From Lotus japonicus (taxonomy: Eukaryota > Streptophyta > Magnoliopsida > Fabales > Fabaceae), in assembly GCF_012489685.1 (NCBI RefSeq), contig NC_080043.1, forward strand, positions 34,181,987 to 34,245,986: a stretch of DNA of 64,000 nucleotides, read 5' to 3'. Under the pieces are notes generated by a model. That model made no database searches, had not been told where the DNA came from, and was given only the letters and a program-made list of their open reading frames with translations. A program made the translations under genes and the position numbers. Below, one piece after another: positions 55,380-64,000 of the stretch (position 1 is its first letter; each line of letters starts with the position of its first letter).

Positions 55380-57536
55380 TCAAAGAGATGTGCTCTGAGT
55401 TGCAGAACTCTCAGAACCAGTCACATCCTCTTCATCTTCATCTTCATTGTATTCCTCTTCTTCTTCCTCTACAGCCTCCTCAGTCTCAGCATCTTCTTCT
55501 TCCTCAGCAGCAGCCTCAGCTTCCTCTTCTTCACTTTCTTCCTCAGCAGCAGTAGTTGTAACATCTGACATAGTCTTGATGAGTTGATCAACATTGAATT
55601 TTCTGACCTTGCAAGCCTGAATAGTGTCACCAAGAGTCTTGGAGACAGCCTTCAACTCAGCCAAGATGTCTTCCTTGCTAGAACCAACTGCCTTAGTGCC
55701 ACTGGCACTGGCAGTTCCCTTTGCTGCAGAGAGCACAATGTCTGGAACATGTGTCCCAACAAACAACCGGTAATCAAACTTGAGAGGCAGGGGCTTCTTA
55801 CCTTGAGACTCATCAGCCCTCACAATAGTAGGTTGTTGATGTGCAATGATCTCTGAGAGAAGACAAGGAAACAAAATAGGCAGCTTCACAGCATACGATC
55901 CAGCATGCTTGAGAGTCTGCTAAAAAACCAGCTTTCCAAAATCAAACTCACCCCCAGTTCCAACCAAATAAAGCATTCTGGCCAGAGGTGGAGTCACACC
56001 AGACAAGTGATTGGTGGCTATCCAATTTGCAGTACAAATCTTGTAGAGAACAACATATTTGGCAGTAAGCCTCCCAGATGGAAGCAATCCCTTCTTAGGC
56101 CACTTCCTGACCAACTTCCCAGTAAGGGTTGTAGCAACCCTATTCAAATCAGGCTCCCCCTGAGCCACAACAACAGGGCTTCTGCCCAAAAACTCATTGA
56201 TCACTTCAGGAGATAAGTTGATGCACTTCACGATCACAAAAACCTTCCTGTACTCAGTACTAGAAGCATCATCACAATCAGCAGGGATGTTCACAATGAA
56301 CTCCCTAACAAGCTTGTCCAAACATCTGCCAAGATCCTTGACAGTCTTCATCAAACCAGCAGCAGAGATAACCTCCATGATTTCCTGGAGTTCCAAGGCA
56401 TCTTCATGTAGTTCCCTTTCAATAGCAAGCCTCCTTTGAACCACATATTTCCATCTCTGAGCAGAGTCTGGAAAATGAAAGGACACATTGTCCACAGGAG
56501 CATTAGGAACATTAACAGGAATCCTCTTACCTTTCATTCTTTTTCTGGTTGTGGTTGAAATGTCAGGAACTTCTTGTCTGACATCTGGCTCAGAATCAGA
56601 ATCTGACACATGCTTTCTTTTTCTTCCTGGAGAGGGTTCAATCTTTTTTTCTTTCTTTTTCTTCTTCTCAGAGCTTTTGTACGTCTTGGGTGTCTTGTGC
56701 ATTGGATCCTCCTTCTTCTTGCTTCTCTTCTCTGCGTCCTTCTTGCTTGCAGATCTGGGTGCCTTGGTAATAGAAGTTGGAGTCTTCTTGATCAGTATTT
56801 CATCATCAGAGTCGTCTTCTTCTTCTAAAACCATTCTTTCTGTTCTTTTCTGGGAAGAGGAAATTGGGGTCTTCTGGACAGAAACCTCCACATATGGAGT
56901 TTCTTCACTGGCAGTTTCAGCCTTCTCGCCTTCCTTCTCATCATCAGAAATGACACCTTTTTCTTCAGAACCAGAGAGAGGAGTGCCTTTTTCAACATCT
57001 GGTTCGACATTCGGACCAACTGCAGCATTGGCCAATTTTTCAAGGTAGTTTTCAACAACTTGATCAACCTGTACATCTTGAATGATTTTGGGTTGATCAT
57101 CACTAGGATCTTCAACAGAGTCATCAGAGAGACTCACAATAGGAGAAGTTTCTCCCTTTTTGTTCTTCTTCTTTGTCACAGAGGTCTTGATTCTTGAACC
57201 TAGTGTTCTTGATGAGGGACTGAAGGGTTGATTTGAAGCCATTGCAGCGTTTGATCGAGTAACCCTAACAGGTGTTGAAGCAGATGAAGTGACTCCCATG
57301 AGTTTCACTCCATGTTCATTGGTAACAAATTTCGGACCAGCAGCTTTCTTCTTTCCAGAATTGTGAGACATGGTACAAGTGAATTGAAGGAAGAATGAAA
57401 AGTAACCGTTACAGGGTTTGCAAAGAGAATAATCAGGTTTCTTGAACAAATGCACAAACCAGTTTGTGACTTCCAACATGCGATCATGGGTGGTTAAATA
57501 GAGATCAATATAGCCGTTGCTTGTGACATATGTCAT
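55380..57536 (-). CDS. Sirevirus envelope-like protein, one internal TAG
   Basis: A 718-codon span. The probable initiator is the ATG at 57371 (MSHNSGKKKAAGPKF), although the frame is open from 57536. The N-terminal third is Ser/Lys-rich with basic tracts; a conserved globular block follows (RWKYVVQRRLAIERELHEDA, DLGRCLDKLVREFIVNIP, PEVINEFLGRSP, LYKICTANWIATNHLSG). A TAG at 55920-55922 interrupts a conserved FDxTLKHA-type site and is followed by CAG. The frame then continues (THVPDIVLSAAKG) to a Glu-rich acidic tail and the final stop. This matches the env-like ORF described in soybean SIRE1. No clear signal peptide or strong transmembrane helix is visible, so a membrane role is unproven. 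Confidence 0.82.
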
Positions 57537-57587
57537 TAACTACAACAAGTCAGTTAACACCCAAATCCCTAACTTCTTTTTTAACTT

Positions 57588-58820
57588 CTATAACTTGGCC
57601 ATAATTTTAGCACAAATATCTGACAATAAAAGGCTATTTTCCACGTGTTTCACCAAGATCTCTTTTTCAACTAACCTTTCAACATAGCATTTATTAGTGT
57701 GCTTGCTTCTGTCATGCAGATCATTCAAAAAACTGAACTCCTTCAGGTAGTCATGGCACAATGTTATAACATTAGTCTTGACATCGTGTTTTGACATTTG
57801 ATTCTTGCTCATATCCCAGATTTTCCCAAGTTCAAGAACAATGTAATTCCTCTCAGTATTTAACTCAGAAATCCATTTTTGCCATCTGCTCGACCATGAT
57901 CTATCAATCTTTTTCCACATCCACCATTTTTCTGTAGTTTTAACAAGATAGCTCTTCTTCAACACTCCATATGCCTCAAATTTTAGTATACCCTCTGATC
58001 TGCTTGAAATCAGTCTTTCAACCGTGCTGCTATACAAACCTTGACAGCTATTTCCCTTACTAATTAGCAACGATGTTCTTCTCTGTGTAGTATTTTCCAG
58101 ATAAGCATCCTTGTTCAAGATACTGACACATTTGCTCTGAGTCACAATCAAGGTGTTTTTCATATGTTTCATAACTTGTTCTGACATATGGTCTGACAAA
58201 CATGTTTCTGCACTCTTTTCATCAAATATCTAGGAAAAAGCCAACCTCCCTATAACTGTCAAGACAAGTGAGATTATGTCAGTTCTATTGTACCCCTTAA
58301 TCAGTACCTTGTTAATTCTGCCACATACGGTTCTTGGATCTTGAATCAATTCATCAAAACCCCTTTGCAACTTGTGAGCTTGCTTAGAAGGATCATTGAT
58401 CCCATTTACCTTGACAGGACTCAGTGTTTCCTGTGAGAATTCTGCCCGGTCACCATCTGAAAGAGTTTTCTTGGAGCTTCTTGACATGAGACATCTATAT
58501 GCACAATTTTCTTTAGATTTTTTCTTTTCAAGAAATTGTAGCATTCTGATGAAAGGAGCTTCCATCTGAGTCCATCTATTCTCACTTTCCTCATCTGATT
58601 CACAAGTTGTCATAATGCTTGTAACAACTGGATCTTTATCAACTGAAATCAACTTGTTTTCACCTCTTTGTACAACCCTTGTATCCTCCTCTTCCTCTGA
58701 GTCCATCCTTCTCTTTTGCCTGTTTGCTTCTCTGGAAATGATCTTTTTCATGAGCTTCCTGAATTTTGCATCTTCAGCCTTGCTAGTCAGATATCCTGGA
58801 GGCATGTATTTGTAATGAGA
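57588..58820 (-). CDS. Unrecognised in-frame region X between protease and envelope-like ORF
   Basis: From about 58820 the polyprotein frame leaves protease and runs some 410 codons to a TAG at 57588-57590, broken only by a TAG at 58230-58232. It includes AEDAKFRKLMKKIISREANR, an acidic DSEEEED patch, a charged segment MLQFLEKKKSKENCAYRCLM, then WWMWKKIDRSWSSRWQKW and a leucine-rich end (LVEKEILVKHVENSLLLSDI). None of the integrase, RT or RNase H motifs expected here occurs in any frame. Staying open in the same register as gag for this length is unlikely by chance, so it was probably translated. I do not know its function. Confidence 0.6.
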
Positions 58821-59147
58821 ACACCACTTGTAGCAATCATCCTTTGTTCTCTCACCTTTCATCACAATTTCATCTGTTGCATTTGTTACTTGACATCCAT
58901 ACTTGCTGAAAGTCACATTCAAATTCAAATCACAAATTTGGCTTATACTGATTAAGTTTGCTGTCAACCCTTCTACAAGCAATACTTCACTAAGTTCAAG
59001 TGAAATTTTACTGTCAAGTTTTCCAGATCCTATGATTTTTCCTTTGACACGACCACCAAAAGTTACATCTCCTTCAGCATGCGGTTTTAAATTAGTAAAA
59101 TACTCTTCTATACTTGTCATATGTCTGGAACATCCACTGTCAAAGTA
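58800..59147 (-). CDS. Sirevirus aspartic protease domain
   Basis: Directly after a TGA at 59148-59150 the same frame reads YFDSGCSRHMTSIEEYFTNL, with the catalytic DSG, then GKIIGSGKL, LVEGLTANLISISQICD and TDDCYKW. This is the copia retropepsin up to its usual CYxW end. The TGA replaces what is normally Trp in this motif family (W-Y-x-D-S-G), so either protease is made by readthrough or the element is mutated. It is followed without a break by region X. Confidence 0.85.
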
Positions 59148-60857
59148 TCAGTCTTCTTTCAATGAGACTTCCCCAGAGGTAGAGCTAACAAATGCAGTCA
59201 AATTGCTTTTAGGCCTCCATTCTTTCTTCTTTGATTTGTAATTCCCAGACTGAGATGCCTTAGCCTTTGGATATCCATGTAACCTATAACAGTGTGATCT
59301 GATGTGACCATGTTTTCCACAGTGATTACATTTCCATCCTGAATTCCCTTTCTTCTGAACATGAGATGTCTGTGGATACACATGTTTGACCACATGTTGA
59401 GACAATTGGTTTGACATGTGAAATTCAGATTTCCTCTCAGCAGGTACAAACTGATGAGTTGTCTTTTTGAAATCATTATTTGTGGAATCACTCTCATATC
59501 CCAACCCTTTCAGGTCTTTGGTTGTCTTTCCTGATTCTAGCATCAAATCAAACATATCAGTACTATTATTTAGCATACGTACAGATTTGATCATACCTTC
59601 AATTTTGGATTTCATAACAGACACTTCCTCTTGAAGATTACCATTGATACTGAGAAGATCTTGCTTTTCTTTTCGTAGTTTCTTCACAGTACTATTCAGC
59701 TTCTTACAATAGTAACAGGATTCATGCCACTCTCTTAGTAAGTTCTCATAGTTTTTAGCTAGTTCTCCTCCTGAGACATCCTTATCACTGGAATCCACCT
59801 CTGAGTTACACTTCACCATTAATCCCATTACAGGATTTTCACTTTCATCTTCTGAGTCATCATCAGACCAGGTAGCCACCATTCCTCTTCCTTGCTTCTT
59901 TAGAAAAGTAGCACATTCAGATCTAATGTGGCCATACCCTTCACACTCATGACATTGCACTCCTTTTGCTTTGTTAGACTTGTCTTCTTGCTTGTTTTTC
60001 AGTGCATTCCCTGAGTTCTTGTTGATGTCAGCCCCTTTGTCTGAGACATTTGGTCTGGCCCTTCTGTTAAACTTTCTCATGACCTTGTTGAACTTCCTAC
60101 CAAGTAAGGCTATGGCTTCTGACAAACTTTCATCTGGATCTTTGTCACTTTGATCTTCATCCATATTAGACACAAAAGCAATGCTCTTATTCTTTTTCTC
60201 TGGCCTATCATTTAGAGACATTTCAAAAGTTTGTAGTGATCCAATAAGTTCATCCACTTTGATGCTATTGATATCCTGTGCCTCATCTATGGTAATGACT
60301 TTCATGTCAAATTTGTTGGGCAATGACCTGAGAATTTTTCTGACAAGCTTCTCATTTGACATAGGTTCTCCCAGAGCAAAAGAAGCATTAGCAATATCAC
60401 GTACACGCATGTGAAACCCAGAGATTGTTTCTTCCTCCTTCATCTTGAGATTTTCAAATTGAGTAGTTAGCAGTTGAAGTCTTGACAGGCGAACTCTCGG
60501 TGTACCTTCATGAGCAACCTTGAGAATCTCCCAAGCATCCTTAGCAACAGTGCAAGTATGAATCAGCCTGAACATGTTTTTGTCCACACCATTGAAAATA
60601 GCATTAAGATCCTTAGAGTTTGTAGCAGCTTCTTCATCTTCTGTCTTGCTCCAGTTTACTTCATATTTGAGTTCAATAGTAGAAGTTCCTTCTTTGTTTT
60701 GTACTGGATGAGTCCACCCTTTGAGCACTGACTCGTACACATTTCCATCATCAATAGATCTGAGAAATGCAACCATGCGAGCCTTCCAGTAGTCATAATT
60801 TGTCCCATCAAGCATAGGTGGCCTGTGAATTGAACCCACATCCTTGTCGTTGTCCAT
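59148..60857 (-). CDS. Sirevirus gag, full length
   Basis: 569 aa starting MDNDKDVGSIHRPPMLDGTN; the first half is a copia gag (UBN2-type: YDYWKARMVAFLRSIDDG, AWEILKVAHEGT, LQLLTTQFENLKM). Two CCHC knuckles follow: CHECEGYGHIRSEC at 302-315 and CNHCGKHGHIRSHC near 510-523, a two-knuckle arrangement known in Sireviruses. Between them is a coiled-coil-like stretch (VKKLRKEKQDLLSINGNLQE). The start codon lies just downstream of the PBS. No break is visible. It would form the particle and bind element RNA. Confidence 0.9.
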   Translation of the reverse strand: MDNDKDVGSIHRPPMLDGTNYDYWKARMVAFLRSIDDGNVYESVLKGWTHPVQNKEGTSTIELKYEVNWSKTEDEEAATNSKDLNAIFNGVDKNMFRLIHTCTVAKDAWEILKVAHEGTPRVRLSRLQLLTTQFENLKMKEEETISGFHMRVRDIANASFALGEPMSNEKLVRKILRSLPNKFDMKVITIDEAQDINSIKVDELIGSLQTFEMSLNDRPEKKNKSIAFVSNMDEDQSDKDPDESLSEAIALLGRKFNKVMRKFNRRARPNVSDKGADINKNSGNALKNKQEDKSNKAKGVQCHECEGYGHIRSECATFLKKQGRGMVATWSDDDSEDESENPVMGLMVKCNSEVDSSDKDVSGGELAKNYENLLREWHESCYYCKKLNSTVKKLRKEKQDLLSINGNLQEEVSVMKSKIEGMIKSVRMLNNSTDMFDLMLESGKTTKDLKGLGYESDSTNNDFKKTTHQFVPAERKSEFHMSNQLSQHVVKHVYPQTSHVQKKGNSGWKCNHCGKHGHIRSHCYRLHGYPKAKASQSGNYKSKKKEWRPKSNLTAFVSSTSGEVSLKED

Positions 60858-60908
60858 GATACCAGAAAAGTAAATCCCTGGAGCTCACCCAATCGGAACA
60901 GGGTGCCT

Positions 60909-60920
60909 GCTCTGATGCCA
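60909..60920 (-). other. Primer-binding site of the Sirevirus
   Basis: On the minus strand TGGCATCAGAGC follows the 5' LTR end (…CAGAATTTCA) by two bases; it matches initiator tRNA-Met. Confidence 0.85.
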
Positions 60921-60922
60921 AT

Positions 60923-61829
60923 TGAAATTCTGGCACATGCGGACAGATGTTCTACCAGATGTCTAAGACATCTTGTACAACATGATACAAAACAGTTAAT
61001 TGAATATGCAATACAGAGAACATAAGCAAAGACAAGACAATCGGGATTGTTAACCCAGTTCGGTGCAAAATCACCTACGTCTGGAGGGTTTTTACCCAAG
61101 AGAAAGATAATCCACTATTCAGAGAAATTGTAAACAAAAGGTCTTAACTGAACTGCCCCAGTTCACAGCCTTTTCTACCTATCTCTACAAGTGTTTATTA
61201 CTTAGTCCTCCCACTAAGTATGAGAGCCCCTCTCACTTTCTCTCAATCACTGCCACAGTGATTCAACACAAGAGAAAAGACAGATCTCATGATCAAACAA
61301 TAAAAACTCAACTCTCAGCAAAAGAATCAATACGTGAATATGCTGAGAGAACAACAAGTGTGAACACAGACAAGAGTAAACCCTAGTTTTACTCAACAGA
61401 AGCTCTCTACCTCAACACTAGGTTTCAGTCTTCATATATAGCAGTCATCCAGGCCTTGTCTTTGATGGGCTTGGACAAGCAAAGGTCCACACAACACTCA
61501 GGGAGTTACTAGGAAACAATTTTGCAGAAAAAGTCTTCAATAAAAAGTTTCCTATTCCAGAAATAAAACTCCCACACAATCTCAGATCAAATCATTGAAA
61601 CCGATTTGATCACATAGAATATAATCCTTGAACGGCACATAGAAGCTTCCAAAAATACCCTAGCTTGATCACCAAGTAATCAAAACGAAGCTTCACAGAA
61701 AACCTAGCCAACTCTTTGCAGGTTTCGCAGGGACATATGTCACAGGCAAGATGTTGTGACATCGGGTCCGACATGTTGGCCAAAAACTTAACTTAGCTAA
61801 AATGCAGACAACATAACAAATGAACAACA
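60923..61829 (-). repeat. 5' LTR of the Sirevirus (907 bp)
   Basis: The full-length LTR; on the plus strand it runs TGAAATTCTGGCACATGCGG to GAACAACA. Its inner end faces the PBS. It retains the segment missing from the 3' LTR. Confidence 0.88.
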
Positions 61830-64000
61830 GAGACCATACACGACCTTATGAAATCTGCAAACCAAAGTCTTATGTCCTGCCTAAAAACTTGCAGGCTGGT
61901 CATGTACATTCTTCAGTTAGGGAGCTAGTTAGTGAAGCATTGTTAACATCAATCTGTTTGAGCTTCCAACCATGTGTCAATGCTAGAGTTAAAATAACCC
62001 AAATAGTTATTAGGCTTACCAATGGTGAGAAAGTTTCAATGTAAAAAAATCAGGTTGGTGATGAAAACCTTTGGATACTAACCTAGCCTTATATTTATTT
62101 ATGGTTCCATCTGGGTTTTCTTTAGTTCTAAACACCCATTTACAGCCAACAGAGTTTCTGTTTGGAGGTAGAGAAGCAAGAGATCAGGTGTGGTTCTTTA
62201 GAAAATCATTATATTCTTCCTTCGTTGCTTTGTGCCAAAGAGGGTTGGCCAAAGCTTGCTTAACACTTGTGGGCTATGTGTGACTTATGAGCACATATAT
62301 GCACAGTCTAGGTTGGTAAATTCCATTTTTGGAGTTTTAAGAGATAGTGGAGGGATGACAAGTGTTGGGGAGAAAAAGGAACCAAAGCATGATACTATGA
62401 ACCAATGGGCCAACATCGAACCAAGAGATTTGGACACTACAACTTTACCCAAAATCTTAAGGCATTAAGTTTATGAGTCACATCTCTTATAAAGTCTTCT
62501 CCTCACTCATTTTTAACCAATATGAGACTCCAACTCACATTTGAATTCTCAACATTCTCCACCTCAAGTGTGAGTCACCACCACATTTTCATGGTCCCTC
62601 TCAGCGGATGCTATCCACACTTGCAACGTCGTTCACTCCATCGCGTCAATTAAACATGTTGTCATGCCACACCGCCCGGAAGAATTTTGACACAAGGAGT
62701 TGTTACCATGGCTACACCAACCATCAGATAATGGAAGCTTGACAAGGAATGAGATCAGAGTTGTGTGGTGAAGAACCTGCTGAGAAGTGATGACGATGTT
62801 CACTGGGTGGTGGAGTACATACAGGAATAGAAGAAATAACAAGAGAAGAAGGTTCTGGTGAGAGGAAAAAAAAAGGTTTAAAAAGCTTTGTGTAAGGAAA
62901 AACTTGTTCATTAAATGTAACATCCTTTGAAACTATGAGTTTTAATTTCCCTAAGAAATAAGACACGTGTAACCCTTATGTGAAGGAGAATAGCCTAAAA
63001 ACAAGCACTCTTGAGACCTAAACTCCAATTTGTTCTTATTGTAAGGTCTTGTGAGAGGGAAACTAGACTAGTCAAACACTTTTAAGAAATGGAAATCAGG
63101 TGTCCTTTTATAGAGTAAAGTGTAGGGCACATAATTTTGAATAGACTTTGATGGTAACCTGTTTGAGATAAAAAGAGGCAAGTTGCATATAAGCATGTGC
63201 CAAAAAAGGTCAAACCTAAATCTAGTATATGTTTGTGCTTGCTCTCCACGACACCATTTTGATGGTGTGTGTGAGGAAAGATGACTTGATGCACAATTTC
63301 TTGAGACTTAAGAAAATTGATAAAAGGTCTAAACCCACCCCGTAGTCAGATTGGATAGCCTTAAGCTTATGATTATATTGCAGTTCAGCTGTGAGTTTAA
63401 ATTACTGGAAAACAGAAAAAAGTTTCAGATTTGGCTTTTAAGAAATATAAATCAAGGTAAAACTGGTGTAAGCATCAACAAAAGTCAAATAATACATATA
63501 TCCATTGCTAACACACAAGGTTGAGGGGCCCATAGATCACAATATACCAACTCAAGTGGAAAAAAATATACAGTAGTGGAAGAAGAAGTTCCTAATCAAC
63601 AAGCCGAACAAATTTCGTTCATGTATTTATAAGGAATGTGTATATAACTAGATGTGAGAACATAATGTAAAATATCCTTATGAGAATGACCTAATATGCT
63701 ATGCTAGACTAGAAATTGATTATTTGTACAAATGGTATTTACAATGGGAGAAAAAGAAGGACTAGAGTACTTGATGAAGAAGACAACAAACTAGGAAAGT
63801 TATAAAATCCATTACGTCCCACATGACCTTGAAGAAGGACTTGGTGAGAAGCCTGAGATTTAACAAAACAAGTATTAGGATGGAATACAAAGAGGACACC
63901 ATTGTCATGAGCTAACCTACTCACACTAAGAAAGTTCAGTGTTGGAGTATGAGTCATAATAAAAACTTGAGCATTCAGTGTTGGATCAGAAAAATGTGCT
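61830..64000 (-). pseudogene. Old copia element, 5' part: protease/integrase and reverse transcriptase N-terminus
   Basis: Right to left: TPTLNFLSVSRLAHDNG (end of protease; the protein starts outside the window); integrase pieces FPHTHHQNGVVESKHKHILD and [16 protein letters not shown]; then, after an insertion-like gap, RT pieces LKQIDVNNASLTSSLTEE leading to VVYGL at the very border with the Sirevirus. Stops and frameshifts are frequent. The reading resumes as LKQAPRA at 54035, so the Sirevirus landed inside the RT motif YGLKQAPRAW. Confidence 0.85.
62431..62554 (-). mobile_element. Small LTR (TRIM-type) remnant inside the copia
   Basis: On the minus strand TGTTGAGAATTCAAATGTGA...GTAGTGTCCA is an LTR-like unit of 124 bp. 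It is preceded by a purine tract (GAGGTGGAGAA) and has a TGGTTC-type site downstream. The copia similarity is interrupted here (about 62300-62720). A second LTR and TSD were not found. Confidence 0.4.

Larger units (their letters stand above)
54036..61829 (-). mobile_element. Sirevirus (SIRE1-like copia) without integrase/RT/RNase H, with envelope-like ORF
   Basis: Minus orientation. 5' LTR 61829-60923 and 3' LTR 54814-54036; PBS TGGCATCAGAGC on the minus strand at 60920-60909; purine tract (complement of TCTCCCCCTTTG) next to the 3' LTR at 54815. The TSD is GAGGC (54031-54035) against GAGAC (61830-61834), 4 of 5 matching. Coding order: gag, protease, an unrecognised region, envelope-like. 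All of them lie in one reading frame, separated only by stop codons. No integrase, RT or RNase H can be found, so it is non-autonomous. Confidence 0.9.

Noticed and set aside
55584..57048. Plus-strand frames opposite the envelope-like gene
   Set aside because: Antisense shadows of Ser/Glu/Lys-rich codons; low complexity.

Overview
Kind of genome. The window is repeat-dense plant nuclear DNA. The host-type genes have introns with GT-AG borders, there are no bacterial-style operons, and most of the sequence is transposable elements nested inside one another. Families visible are a Tekay/Del-like chromovirus, Tat-lineage gypsy LTRs, a Sirevirus (SIRE1-like) copia element with an envelope-like frame, a second copia, FAR1-type Mutator elements (MULEs), TRIMs, Stowaway and PIF/Harbinger MITEs and a Helitron helicase scrap. 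This fits a eudicot; a legume is my guess from element types remembered from soybean and its relatives, not proven. No tRNA, rRNA or CRISPR locus was found.

Layout. (1) 0.5-9.4 kb holds two apparently intact minus-strand genes: a ten-exon Ulp1/C48-type SUMO-protease-like gene (520 aa model) and a four-exon FAR1/FHY3-related gene (865 aa model), separated by a minisatellite of about 22 units. Every exon join I placed keeps the frame. They may be the two genes of one large MULE, but I could not find its ends. (2) 10-15 kb carries MITEs, an LTR remnant, a broken Helitron helicase, a tandem pair of 0.53-kb TIR elements and a PMD-like fragment. (3) 15.2-28.5 kb is one MULE with a 9-bp target duplication (TSD). 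It contains FAR1-like and B3-like gene pieces and a TRIM, and the TRIM was hit by a very young chromovirus. (4) 28.6-31.4 kb is a large fold-back element, part of it tandemly duplicated. (5) 32.0-43.9 kb holds three more MULEs with 9-bp TSDs; one contains a TRIM, and one contains a Tat LTR retrotransposon that was itself hit by a solo LTR. (6) 43.9-50.5 kb has solo LTRs and MITEs. (7) 50.8-52.8 kb is a terpene synthase pseudogene (exons 1-2 only). (8) 53.1-64 kb is an old copia element split at its reverse-transcriptase YGL/KQAPRA motif by a Sirevirus. That Sirevirus has gag, protease and an envelope-like frame but no integrase, reverse transcriptase or RNase H. Where those should be there is a long in-frame region I do not recognise.

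How parts relate. Few genes here cooperate; the story is insertion order, read from paired TSDs. Possible present-day activity: the Ulp1-like and FAR1-like genes (uninterrupted), and the near-identical LTRs of the chromovirus (one difference seen in about 3 kb), whose own gag and protease are gone. All alignments were made by eye; exon models, TSDs and LTR ends are read from the bases, family names come from recognised motifs.
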